Assembly (NCBI GenBank): GCA_027627225.1
Contig: CM051028.1
Coordinates: 11,591,201 to 11,655,200, forward strand
DNA length: 64,000 nt
Source of the DNA: Congeria kusceri
Lineage: Eukaryota > Mollusca > Bivalvia > Myida > Dreissenidae
Reading direction: 5' to 3'
The position numbers and the translations under genes are program-made. This document shows, piece after piece, positions 23,069 to 34,174 of the stretch (its first letter is position 1; every line of letters begins with the position of its first letter). Below the pieces are notes generated by a model. That model saw only the letters and a program-made list of their open reading frames with translations. It had not been told where the DNA came from and ran no database searches.

Positions 23069-23918
23069 TCTGCTTCCATGTCAATTTTGTTCCGGACTCT
23101 ACAAGAAAAAAGATCTTTGGAAACACCAAAAGTCTTGTAGTAAAAGAAATAAATGTAACTCTGGTATAAGCATGGGTCCAATTGCAGCTGGAAAGAAGAT
23201 GCTGCCAAAAGTGAGTACAAATAAAAAATTTGAAATAAATGTCCTTCGCATTATGAGAGATGATGCTGTGAAGCAAGCTGTTGTGTCTGATTCATTAATT
23301 TTGCAGTTTGGAATGAGTGAATATGAAAAACAAGGAGAAGAACACAAAACTGTCTACACGTCAAACAAAATGAGAGAATTAGGTCGCCTTTGTATTGCTT
23401 TGAGGGCTAGAAACATCAAGTCCATCGATGAATGCATGAAGGCCTGTAATTGGGACATATTTATCCAATATGTCAAGGATGTAAGTCAGTTTGACAATAA
23501 CAGATTTGGGACCCCTTCATTAGCCTTGAATATTGGCTATAGAATGAAAAGTGTTGAGGAAGAGGCATACTTTCAAGCATTGAAATCAGAAGACACGGCT
23601 CGAATGGACAAATATGAGTCATTCCTGAAAATGTACAAAATAAAATGGAAATCTTGCACATCATCAAGAGCCTTACACAGTCTTGAAAACATAAAGTTCA
23701 ACAAACGAAAGTACCTACCCTTAGTGGAAGATGTTGTTTTGCTCAACAAATTTCTTAAAGAAAAGGCTGATGCAGTTTTGCATACAGGAGAAACAGAACA
23801 ACAGTCGGCAAACTATCAAAAGTTTGCCAAAGTCTGTCTGGCTCAGTTGATTCTGTTTAACAGAAAGAGGAGAGGGGAGGCGCAACGCATGACTGATGAA
23901 CAGTATCAAATGGCATAA
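23069..23918 (+). pseudogene. Zinc-finger/tyrosine-recombinase-fold protein, copy 2 (3'-truncated)
   Basis: Open without lesion from the acceptor-like AG at 23067-23068 to a TAA at 23916. It begins with a C2HC finger: 'LLPCQFCSGLYKKKDLWKH' and a final Cys three residues on ('QKSC'). The core-binding-like region follows ('RIMRDDAVKQAVVSDSLILQ', 'NKMRELGRLCIALRARNIKS', 'FGTPSLALNIGYRMKS'), then 'LPLVEDVVLLNKFL' and box I 'LAQLILFNRKRRGEAQRM' with its Arg. It stops just after box I. The Lys, box II, GH and Tyr part present in copies 1 and 3 is absent downstream. It could be a 3' deletion or a naturally short DNA-binding paralogue. The uninterrupted frame argues for young age or constraint. A Myb/SANT-like exon follows at 25009. 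Confidence 0.72.
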
Positions 23919-24124
23919 AAAGGTGGTAGAGTTGATCCAGTTGTCAAAAGCATTTTAGTTGTGTTGCTTTTTGTTTCTGATTACCGGGGGTAGTTCATAT
24001 AAAATATATCAGAAGTTAAAAAGGAAATACCGCACATATGACACAAATTTGTGATGTTAATTGTAATACCTGATTTCATTAGTAAAGGCATGAGTACCAG
24101 ATTTTGTTGTTGTTTGTTTGCCGA

Positions 24125-24477
24125 TATTTATGCCCCCACAAAGTGGGCAGCATTAAGCATTGCATTTGTCCGTCCATCGGTATGTACGTACGTAAGTCCC
24201 AAAATTTTGTGGACTCAAGTCCTCTTTAACTGCTGGGCGGATTTCACTCAGACATTCACATCTGAAGAATCTTAATGTGTAGGTGATCGTAAAGGAAGGA
24301 ATTTTCGCTGCAAGCAATTCTGGCAGAATTATGACCTTGTTTCATGTTCTCCACTATAGAATATTACATGTATATAAAATAAATTTGTGGAGGCAAATTA
24401 GTGTTGGCAACATGCCATTTGTCTGTGCCCAAACATGTGTCGTGGGGGCATCAGTGTCTGTGACACATGTAGTTTAA
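24125..24477. repeat. Dispersed repeat with GCCCCCAC ends
   Basis: The left end is TATGCCCCCACAAAGTGGGC and the right end is GTGGGGGCATCAGTGTCTGT, giving short inverted termini GCCCCCAC/GTGGGGGC. The interior 'TTTGTCCGTCCATCGGTATG' and 'GCAGAATTATGACC' words are shared with other repeats in the window. It has no coding capacity. Confidence 0.55.
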
Positions 24478-24640
24478 CATAATAAAAACTGACTGCATAG
24501 TTTAATTTTCACATTTCTGTATAGAAAATATATTCAGTTTCAAAGATTTATTTCAAAATTCAAAAGTAATCTTTGGATTTGTGTCATACTTTTAGTACAT
24601 TTGAGTCAAACAAGTCTGTCACTAATTCACAAATATAAGC

Positions 24641-24926
24641 CGGGCTGGCTAGCTCAGTTGGTAGAGTGCTGGACTACAAATCCGAGGATCGCGGGTTCGA
24701 TTCCCAGCCTGGCCACATAACTTGTGTGGGTATTGGTCATACAATTATTTCTGCGACCATTCTCCCCCTACCTCCGATTCAAGTAGGGCAGTTGTCAGTT
24801 ACTGGCATAAGTATGTGCACTTAGTACTGGTAAACCAGCTTACCCAGGAAAAGTGTGAGTAGATTAACCGACCGCCATTATATGACTGAAATACTGTTGA
24901 ATAGGGCGAAAAATCAAAACAAACAA
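24641..24926 (+). mobile_element. tRNA-derived SINE, plus strand
   Basis: A 73-nt tRNA-like head (24643-24715) has an A box TAGCTCAGTTGG and a B box GGTTCGATTCC. It is followed by a body with 'CTGGTAAACCAGCTTACCC' and a 3' end 'TATATGACTGAAATACTGTT' plus A-rich tail. ACAAATAT flanks both sides, a likely target duplication. The head folds roughly as a tRNA, but the attached SINE body means it is not a tRNA gene. An older copy in the opposite orientation lies at 41775-42105. Confidence 0.85.
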
Positions 24927-25008
24927 ATATCATTGAATATATTTAGTGCCATATTATTGCTTCACAAATATCATTTAATATATTAGTGATTTGTTTAATA
25001 TATTTCAG

Positions 25009-25208
25009 ATAAACACACTTGGAGCGATGAAGAAAAGCAGGCTCTGAAATCGTTTTTTGAAAAACATCTGAGATGATCAAAGGTCCCAGGAAAGCTTGAC
25101 TGTATTAATGCCCAAAGAAAGCATCGGTGCCTTCTTAATATCAATTGGCAAAAAATCATGTTTGCAGTTTACAACATGATGAAAGCAAGGGAAAATATGT
25201 TACAGTAA
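25009..25208 (+). pseudogene. Myb/SANT-like C-terminal exon of copy 2, with a nonsense codon
   Basis: Begins after TATTTCAG in phase 1 and reads (D)KHTWSDEEKQALKSFFEK, a Myb/SANT-like start with the conserved Trp and Glu pair. A TGA sits at 25074-25076. The same frame continues with KVPGKLDCINA and NINWQKIMFAVYNMMK to a TAA at 25206. The PGK-x2-C and W-x-(K/D)-(I/V) pattern is characteristic of the C-terminal domain of this multicopy family. The premature stop probably inactivates the domain. This tail may bind DNA or histone tails, as SANT domains do, but that is inference. Confidence 0.65.
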
Positions 25209-25674
25209 ACAGTGCTTGCATAAATATCCTGGCTAGCTTTGCTCACTTGAAATTGTAGTATACAGTAGTATAACAGAAATTAAGACCATTTGTATTTGGT
25301 TAGTAATATAGTTTATAGTAATTGGTGTCATTTGCCCTATTTTGTGAATTGAGACGGTGGCGAGTTGTAGGGGTGGCATTTTTTCTGGAGTGGCGATTGA
25401 CCTTATTTATAAAAAAATCTTTAGTTGGCAAGTGGTTGGGAGGCGTTTAATCGCATACCACTAGAAGCTATGACTAGAAGCATGCTTAAGATTCCAAAAG
25501 TTTAGTTTAAACCTGGAAAACTTTGTGATTGTTATTACTTATTGCCAAAATCTTCCCAAAAGAAATGATTTGTGTAATGTTTTAGGTGCCAATATAAAAT
25601 CTCAGTGTTTCAGAACTAGATCTATTTTTATGGCTGTATTTTTGGAAAACTGTTGAAATAATGTACTATTTCAC

Positions 25675-26640
25675 GAAGAGCTCGGTGAGCTATTAGTATA
25701 GGGGACATCTCCGGCATCGTCCATCGTCCTTGGTCCATCTTCCGTATACCATCAACAATTTGCTCCGTTATCGCGATAAAAACTACATTTTTTATTCCAT
25801 CTTAACCTAACTTGTACAGTTTGTGTATGACCATGAAATCTCGAATGGGATTGTTATTGGGTCTGATCACACCAGAGTTATTGCCCCTTTTTCATGCAAA
25901 AAAAGTGCAAAAATGCCCTTTTCCAACGTATAGACTTTATTTTCCATCCAATGTTAACCAAACTTTTAAAGTTTGTGTATGACCATCAGATCTCAGGAGA
26001 CGCCAAAAATGGGCCAGATCGTATTTCAAAAACCAGAGTTATTGACCTTTGTTTATTAAAAAAATATACAAAAATGGACATTAATCAAGATAGAGACTTC
26101 ATTTTACATCCAATCTTCACCAGTCTTGCACAGTTTGTCTATTATCATGAGATTACAGTTGAAGTCGAATATAAGCAAGATCCGACCAGAAACACCAGAG
26201 TTACTGCCCTTGTGAAAAAAATATGCAAAAATCAACATTATTCAGGATAGAGACTTCATTTTTCATCTGATTTTCACCAGTCTTGCATAGTTTGTCTACG
26301 ACCACAAGATTAAAGGTGGAGTCGAATATAAGCAAGATTGGACCAGAAACACCAGAGTAATTGCCCTTTGTGAAAAAAATATACAAAAATGGACATTATT
26401 CAGGATAGAGACTTCATTTTTCATCCAATCTTCACCAATCATGTACAGTTTGTCTATGAACTTAAGACGACAGGTGAAGTGGAATATAAGCATGATCAGG
26501 CCAGAAACACCAGAGTTATTGCCCCTTGTGTTTGGAAAAAAACATCAAGAAGTTATCAATGACAGGCTTGCACACACAATTTTTGATTCAATGTTGACCA
26601 AACTTACACAGTTTGCTCATGACAATAAAAATTGATTGAT
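25675..26640. repeat. Diverged tandem repeat, period about 160 bp
   Basis: About five or six units share 'ATAGAGACTTCATTTT', 'CATCCAATCTTCACC', 'CAGTTTGTCTATGA' and 'CAGAAACACCAGAGTTATTG'. It begins with GAGCTATTAGTATAGGGGAC. A related, more degraded array lies at 31050-31620. Short open frames inside are not conserved proteins. Confidence 0.75.
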
Positions 26641-27589
26641 AAAATTTGATTTCCAACAGTTGCAAGACTTACATGCAGTTATTTGTACATGCAACATTGA
26701 TGTCTTCAGAGCCTGCATTAACATCATTTATTATCATTGGACAGACAATTAAAAAAAAAAAGCAAAATTTTACCTTATAGCACAGCCATTGTAATTATCA
26801 CTTTGCAACTAGTTCTCCAAAACTGTTTGCGAAAGACATCAAAATCTACTGTTTCTGCATTTTCCAGAATTGTCAATGACTAAATGAAAAAGGGTCCGGT
26901 AGAGTATCGAGAAAAATGATTTGAGAACCATTAGCAAAAACATGCACATACACTACCCATCTCATACTTTAGTTAGGCCATCACTCTAACCGATGTCTTA
27001 AATCAAAATTGATCCTATCCCCCTCTGCGTATTGTTCAGATACCTTAATTTTAAAACCTGTAACAACGGTATGGTCTTCATCTTTACCAGCTCTCAGGTG
27101 AGCGCTTTGGGCCATCATGGCTCTCTTGTTGTAATAGCGGCCATTTGCTTGAATTGTATAATTGTAAAGGTATGGTTAACCTGCTGTTGATGTTAAGATA
27201 GTAACATGTTCTAATGTAATGTCAATGTTTCTGATAAGTTTTAAAATTATGTATATCACACGTCGTTTGTGCTACTGCAAAAAATCATTCTAAACTTTCT
27301 ATGTAAAGCAACTTACATGTCCATATGATAACAAAAGTATATTTTGAAAAAGTTGTTTCAAGAAATATTTGCCTTAAAAGGAGATTCTTAAATGTTTTCT
27401 GAAAAGTGTATATTTTAATTAACTATTCTATATATATAACTTTTTAAAAAGTTTTATAGTTCTAATGGTTCATTGTTCTGGTTGGTTTTGAATACCCCTT
27501 TTCACAGTATCCCATAACTTTCATTTAATGTGTGCCCTAAATATCACCTCACTTTAATAGGTTAGTGTTTAACAACAGGTGAATTTATA

Positions 27590-27675
27590 CTGTGGTAATA
27601 TGAGCTTTGAAAATGAACTTCATACCCAGTTGCAAAAAATTACAATGTGGGTATTTTGAGGTACAAATCTTGACA
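27590..27675 (+). repeat. Intronic segment duplicated from around 21000-21100
   Basis: GGTAATATGAGCTTTGAAAA, then TGAACTTCATACCCAGTTG and a GTGGGTATTTTGAGGTAC tail, match 21023-21100 (GGTAATATAAGCTTTGATGA... CATACACAGTTC... GTGGTGTTTTGGGAT) at moderate identity. The segment precedes recombinase-fold copy 3 as the other precedes copy 2, implying duplication of a whole gene including introns. Confidence 0.6.
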
Positions 27676-27872
27676 GCTTAGTTGATGTATTAAACACCTG
27701 GTGTAATCTATGTTTACTTTCAATTGATTTTAGTGTATCAGTAAAATTAAATTGTTAAAGTACTGAATCTCAGAATGGCCCCCTTGTCATAGAATTTTTT
27801 TTCTTTAAACACAAGTGTGCGTCATTAAATCCTCAAGCAATTAAGCCAAAATTACTCCAGAAAGCCTCTGAT

Positions 27873-29082
27873 GAAAAATTCAAAATGATGTTGAATTCAA
27901 AGACATTCTCAATAGATTTAGGGATGGGGAAATAGGAGACCTGTGCAGGACAGACAAATTTATTCAGTTGATTGGGTACAGAGACTTTAATTTGCGAAGA
28001 CATGAAGAGGGTCAACAGGATGAGGTGCGTAAAGTTGTCATGGCTGAAATGAGAGAGTTGGGCCGGTTGTTTGTTGAATTCAAATCGCTGTGCGGGCAAA
28101 ACACAACTTTGGAAGATATGCTCAGTCGACATCATTTGCCAGACCTTATACAAGCTGTAGAACAGTTGTCATTTGATCAATATACAGGAACAGAAAAGCA
28201 TGGACAAAAACTGTTTCTTGATGCAGTAATTCTAACAACTTTAAAGACCATACTTGGTTTCTACAGTGAAACAATGCAAGATGAAAAGAGGAAAGAACTG
28301 AAACATTTCATCACCAAATACAAGCATAAATGGAGTGAAATGTAACCAAAAGCGAGGCAAACTTGTGTAAAATTCTTCCCTAGAAAAAGCTAGAAAACCA
28401 GCTAATCTGCCAAACGAACAATCAGTAAAAAAATTAAAAGAGTACATTGGATCACAAATTCAGAACATTCTTGAAAATTACAATATTAAGCAGTATTCTT
28501 TACTCAGAAGTCTGGTTGTTGCTAGATTAACTTTGTATAATGCCCGACAGGGGGAAGAAGCAGCACGAATGCTGCAAAGTGAATGGGAGGAGGCTGAAAA
28601 AGGAGTTTGGCTCCCAGATGAAGAAATCGAAAAAATTCATGATCCAGCTGAACGGTTACTTCTGGGAAAATTCAAACTTGCCTATCTCAAAGGCAAAGGT
28701 AGAAAGTATGTGCCTGTGCTGGTCCTAATTGATCTGGTGGAGGCCATAAACTTGCTTAACAGAGATAGGTTAATGTTTGGAATCCAAGAAGGAAACGTCT
28801 TTTTGTTTGCTACAAAAAATTCACGCATCTCGCACTGCTCTGGTTGGCATTCCGTAGCTGATGTTTGTAAGATGGCTGATGTCGATCTTCCAGTGAATGC
28901 CACAAAAATGCGGCACAGGCTATCCTCAGTCTTTGCCAGCATGGATATGGGAAAACAACAGCAAAACGTTTTCTTACAACACATGGGCCATGATCTTGAT
29001 ATTAATAAGGACAATTACCAATATCCCCAAGGAGTCCAGGCAGTAACTGTCAAAGGCAAAATGCTGAACAGAGTTGATGAAG
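27873..29082 (+). pseudogene. Tyrosine-recombinase-fold protein, copy 3 (few lesions)
   Basis: Open from about 27873 with 'DILNRFRDGEIGDLCRTDKF' and 'MAEMRELGRLFVEFKSL', the same core-binding region as copy 2. A stop at 28343 with a frameshift, then one TAA near 28366 in the new frame, interrupt it. From about 28370 it runs cleanly to the GTATTG donor after 29082, leaving in phase 1. The catalytic signature is complete: box I Arg ('TLYNARQGEEAARM'), Lys ('LKGKGRKYVPVLV'), box II 'NATKMRHRLSSVFASM' with Arg, 'QHMGHDLD' and 'NKDNYQYP' with the candidate Tyr. The usual first His of HxxR is replaced, as in copy 1. No finger is seen at the N-terminus. Only two clear lesions, so sequencing error or recent loss should be considered. 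Confidence 0.75.
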
Positions 29083-30246
29083 GTATTGATTTATAATTAT
29101 TGATTCAATATAATCACAGTTATAAAACAAATTTCATTTATATCTCTTGCAATAATTCTTTTGTCGAGCCCACTTGCAGTTAGCTCGACTGAATTGTCAC
29201 AAGAGCAGTTAAGTGTATGTGCGTGTAGTGGTCTCATAAGATATTTAAACTGTTACTGATAAGCTAGCTGAAGTGTTCCATGGTAAACTTCTTTGAGTAT
29301 ATCTTTTCTTTTGATTGCTTTTATTGACAACAGGCTTGACAGGTTGCCAACAGGCATCTAGTATTAAAATAGGCAATGTCAATATGCTAACTTTCTTCCA
29401 GTTAATGTTGATAAATACATCTTGTATATTTAGATACAGTATGTTTGGCTAATTTACCAAGATTCGTTGATTCTACCAGTATTTACATCATTTCTGGTTT
29501 TACAGCCTATAGCAAATCATTTCTGGTTTTACAGCCCATAGCCTATGGAAACAATGCTGAATATGTGTGTTAACTTATGCTAAGTGACTTACATTACAAA
29601 ACATTATATCATTGGCATGAGCCAGGCACCTCGTTTAAATCCTGATGGTGTGTATCCAGGTGATGTCAAGGTGAAACATTGTACAGATGCCATAATGTGT
29701 TCAGGTAACAGATGTGTGCATAATTCGCAAATTTTTTACACCAAAATTGGTATCCGAAATACTTTTATTTCCAAAAAAATTGGTTCTTGGTTTAAGTAGT
29801 TCCGATGCTAGATGAAGACTTATGTATACTATTTATGGTTTGCTTTGGGCTACATCGTACACTATGCTCTAACAGTCTGTGATTAAAGAAACTTGGGGTT
29901 CCTGAAGACCTGTAAAATTAGTTCAAATTCTTAAAAACCTAGCTGGCATTTAAAAAATTCCAGTCCAGATAATTTTATGAAATTCAATATATGTTATACA
30001 TATGCATTTGATTCTAAGTATTGCAAAAGATACTTAAGAGATAAATAACATTATACTACGAATAAGGCTGATGCTCTGAATTCTTGATTGAATGCGTTAC
30101 TATGAACAAATTATACTGTCTTGTCATTGTATTAAAATAGAAATACTACAAAGAAACTTGTGGTTTTGGCTATTCATAGTATTGTGGTTTGATTAAATAT
30201 TATTAAAGTGTTATAAAGACAAATATTTCTATTTATAATAATGTAG
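29083..30246. other. Intron between recombinase exon and linker exon of copy 3
   Basis: AT-rich. Contains a fragment with TCGAGCCCACTTGCAGTTAG (29164) and a short direct duplication of CATTTCTGGTTTTACAGCC around 29488-29540. No gene is seen. Confidence 0.5.
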
Positions 30247-30363
30247 GCGTGCCTGCAATCAACGATATGGTTGAGGCCACTGATGATGACCATCTAACTG
30301 AAGAGAATTCTGTACAAGTGGAACAGCTCAGCTCTAGTGGCCACAAAGAAAAGTGTTTGCATG
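30247..30363 (+). CDS. Linker exon of copy 3 (39 codons, phase 1)
   Basis: Between AATGTAG and GTATTGC. Reads (G)VPAINDMVEATDDDHLTEE... through SSSGHKEKCLH, an acidic Ser-rich linker. The entry phase matches the donor at 29082. The exit phase matches the SANT-like exon at 30780. The downstream donor is chosen because an earlier GT (30351) would break the frame into that exon. Confidence 0.62.
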
Positions 30364-30779
30364 GTATTGCATTCTCATTTTTACAGATGTGGGTTATTTT
30401 GTAGGTGGTAACATTCGTATGCTGCTGTATTTCATTGCTACGGCAAGCTTTTTCGATCATGATGTGTTGTTTCTTCTCTCAACCATGGTCACACTAATCT
30501 TGTACATGGAAGATCATATTGTTTTCTTTACATTAATTAAAAGGTTTTTGTTTGACCTTTTATTAAAGAAACTTGGATAAAGATAAAAATTGAAATTAAT
30601 TTTGTATGCAATAGTAATGATGAGAGAAAATGTTGGCACGGATCCAAACCTCTCGCATATTATATTAATTAGATTTGAAGTAATCAACATAATGTTGCAA
30701 ATATTGATCAGATGTAACCTAAACACAAATCAGTTTCTTAATCTGTTCATTTTATTATATCTTTTCGTTTTGTTTTAAG

Positions 30780-30878
30780 TCAAATGGTCCCGTGAAGACA
30801 CTCAACTGTTGAGAACTTACTTCAAGCAATTCATTTATCTTCGCCCTGATGAAAATGGCAATACAGGGAATTTGCCAA
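30780..30878 (+). CDS. Myb/SANT-like exon of copy 3 (phase 1)
   Basis: Between TTTTAAG and GTAAGTG, 99 nt. Reads (V)KWSREDTQLLRTYFKQFI then LRPDENGNTGNLP. The Trp-Ser-x-Glu start and helical spacing parallel the exon at 25009 (TWSDEEKQALKSFF). No stop is present. It probably forms the first helix or two of a Myb/SANT-like domain in the C-terminal part of the protein. Confidence 0.62.
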
Positions 30879-31049
30879 GTAAGTGTAATATTTCATCCAA
30901 ATAACTTAATATCTTTGATATCAGTTGTTAACAAAGTAACATGAAGTTGTTTTGTGTTCAGTATTCATAAGCATTCCCACACTGAAAACCAACTAGAACC
31001 TCCTCTTATTTTTTTAAATAATCAATCCGTAAAGTTATACATTTTTATT

Positions 31050-31620
31050 CTGTGAGCTATTGGTATAGTGGGATTGGCCTGTGTCGTCCGTTTGGCGTCA
31101 ACATTTGGGTTGATTGCTGCAATAGAGACTTCATTTTTCATTCAATCTTATTAAACATTCTGTATGACAAGTTTGATAATGGGCATAATCAGAATGCACA
31201 ATTTGTGTGTGACCATTAAATCGCCTACAAAATAGAGGGCCAAATCTGACCTCAGTTATTACCCCTTATTTATGAAAAAAAAAATGCTCTAGAGGCCACC
31301 TTTTTTCAAGCAATATATTTCATTCTTGCACAATTTGTGACAATAAAATCTTTGACGAGTTTGACCATGGGTCTGCTCGGACTAGAAAAACCAGAGTTAG
31401 TGTCTTTTTCTGGAAAGATGTGCAGAAATTACATCAGACCAGATCAGACCAGAAACATTGGACTTTTTGCCCCTTTTTCATGAAAAAATAAGCAAAAACA
31501 TTTCTTTCCCAAACCGTTTGGACTTTTGCGTAAATATTCTGCCTTCACCGAAACTCAATCAATCTATTGTCTTTCATACTTAAGTGAGCGATTTAGAGCC
31601 ATCATGCTTTCTCGTTTGCA
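31050..31620. repeat. Degraded copy of the ~160-bp repeat family
   Basis: Starts GAGCTATTGGTATAGTGGGA and carries 'AATAGAGACTTCATTTTTCA', 'ACAATTTGTGTGTGACC' and 'CCAGAGTTA' words of the 25675-26640 array. It lies in the intron between the SANT-like exon and the last exon of copy 3. Confidence 0.6.
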
Positions 31621-31651
31621 TTTAACTTAATCATGTTGCTCTTCTTTTTAG

Positions 31652-31802
31652 GCAAGGATGTTATTATGCCGTTCTTGAAGGAAGTTCGCTGTCCACCTTG
31701 ACACTACAACAGCAATATTTAAAAACTCTGGCAAAGTTGTTCAATGAAAGAAAAACTGTTAGACAAAAAACTGTTGGTGCTTTAACTAAGATCACCCATT
31801 AA
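31652..31802 (+). pseudogene. Terminal exon of copy 3, with a frameshift
   Basis: After TTTTTAG it enters in phase 1 as KDVIMPFLKEVRCPP and stops at a TGA near 31699. The adjacent frame continues as LTLQQQYLKTLAKLFNERKT and VRQKTVGALTKITH to a TAA at about 31800. The continuation looks like the end of the same Myb/SANT-like domain ('KLFNERKTVRQK'), so a one-base shift near 31697 is likely. A short natural C-terminus is the alternative. Confidence 0.5.
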
Positions 31803-32089
31803 AAGAAGAACGGGGTTTTGTATTATATGCCCCCCTTAACTGGTGGTGGTACACTCTGATTTCAATGATATAGTTAGTTCTCATGATGTGGTTGAGATAC
31901 GTTGCATTTGTCTGTATATAGGTTGTACAAACATGTATATACTAAAACCAGTCCACTACCAAATTCCTGAACCTATGATAGTAATTTAAAGGGACTTGTT
32001 CACAGATCGGCAAATTGACAATTTTCCAACTTTTGTCAATATCCCCCAAAGAAAAATACAGTATATATAAACTAGCGAAACCACACTAC

Positions 32090-32340
32090 TGACCAACAAA
32101 TATATTGGAAATATAGCGTTCTTTATGAAAAGTCATCAATCGAAATGGATAAAATCATAAAGCGTTTGTAACGGTTTTCGTCAGTATTTGGGGAAACATG
32201 TGTATCATTTACATTGCATAAAACATCCATACTAATATTTGTAAGTCTGGATGGTCAAGCGGTTTCACAGACAATCTTTTGATCTTGACTGTCGTAGGTT
32301 AGAATCTTCAAAATTCAGTCGTAACTTAAACTTGTCGTAT
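32090..32340 (+). repeat. Diverged copy of the tRNA-like repeat at 5610
   Basis: Shares AAGCGTTTGTAACG and the following block with 5690-5870, then 'GTCTGGATGGTCAAGCGGTT', a degraded A-box region. The B box has decayed (GGTTAGAATCTTC). Confidence 0.5.
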
Positions 32341-34174
32341 GATCTTTGATAAAACAGAACCCTGGTATCTTTTGGTCTGTAAGTGGTCAACAGCTTAAAC
32401 CGATAACTTAAACATATCTTCACTCTCTGCATCAATATGTTTGTTGGTCAGGTCACACAGTTTTAAAATGTGTGTATATTAACTGAATCAGGACAGAGTA
32501 TTCTGCAGGGACTGTGCCTGAAAGTGAAATATAAACTCTTGGCAGCTTTTCTGACTGCAGCCGCTTTTGGCCATCTTGTTAAGGGATTTTCAATCTCTTT
32601 ATTGTTGTGTACTTGCTTTTGTTTTTTTCACTTTAAATAATGGATTCGGCTGACATAAGACTTAGTATAAATATATAAATGTTTAGCTCAAAAATATTAA
32701 TTGATGCTATGTTGTTTTTACACATTTTTTGAATAATTGAAAGATGGGTCTGTAGGACAAATGAAAACATAACATGAAACTCTGTTTGATTGCTTTTCTT
32801 GCTTTAGAAAAATATAATTTTGGAAATATTTCCACCTGTTAACCTGTTTTTCTTATCTCGTACTGTCCTGTTGATCTTTAATATACATTCATGTATAATG
32901 AAAAACAGTATATGTTTTAACATTTGAACCCCTATCGCTCATTTAGTTTTTCTCACGGGCCAACAATATTCTTTTTTGCTTATGCCAGAATGTTCTTTTG
33001 ACGTTTTTTGTTTTTTATACCCTACACATCTTAACATTGTAGTAACATGTGTTGTGTAGTGTTCAATGAATGATGTAAAAATGTTCCTCTGTTGTGTATG
33101 TGTTGTATTTTCCTTTTGATGATCTGTCTTCTAATATAATTTCACTTTTTAGTTATTTTAGATTGGTCAAATTACTGTTTGAACATGCCTCACATAATGT
33201 TTTTCTTGCATGAAATTGCTATGTATGTACACACATTTTTGCTGTACATAATAACATACTGTCTTGTTAACTTACTGCATTTATGAATGTATTGAAATCT
33301 TTGATGTTTAAATGTTGCAATGGATTTGACATATTTTACTATTTTTTTGGAGTGAGCTGCATTTCATAGGTTACAAATAACCTGGTTGTGTTTCCTGTAA
33401 CAAATGGGGGTACTTATCACTTCTAATGAAAGTCCTAGTTTCCTCTACAAAGCAGTATTTGCCAGTGTTGGTTTGTAAGTCTAGTGGCATCATGCAAAAC
33501 ATTATGAATGAACTGGCATATAATGTTCTGTTAAGGTTGGAGCAGATGATAAGAATATGACAAATATTGGCTAATCAGGACATTTTGAATTTATTGTTTA
33601 CTTACTGTGGATTGCCTACAATTTTACAGATAAAACATATTTCTGACTCCTTCACCAAAACATTCAAATTATTATTTCTGTTCCATCTGGTTAATACTTA
33701 AATATTTGGTTGAATACATTGTTAATTTAATGTAATTATAAAGTCTGTATTATGTGAAGTTAGAATAAGACGTAACACATAGAATATACTTTATATTTTC
33801 TTTTCTACCACATATATGAGAAATTCAAGATGTTTAAGTGATTTTATTAATTTCAGACAATACTGATGGTTTCAACAACAAAAAAATTCATAACTCTTTC
33901 TTCAAATTATGGGCTTTTTTGCTAGTTTTCAGGTCCTGAAAAACTGTGTCCATGCATGCATGAACACGGTTCTGCTTTTTTTGTTAAACATTTTGACAAA
34001 GTGTAGAACTGGACTTTTTTGGGTAATATCAATTTTATGGATATTTTTTTAATGAAAATGCCTATTAAATATAATTACTTTGCTAAATTTTCACATTTAT
34101 TCAATTAACTGCATCAAAATAGTATATACAATACATTAATGGTCAAGTATTCATTACATTATTTCACTGGCTAG

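Noticed and set aside
24643..24715. Functional tRNA gene
   Set aside because: The tRNA-like head continues into a SINE body with A-rich tail and target duplication, and the same family recurs at 41.8-42.1 kb.
25894..26250. Possible small protein with repeats
   Set aside because: It coincides with the diverged ~160-bp tandem repeat. The frame is not shared between units and is broken in the next ones.
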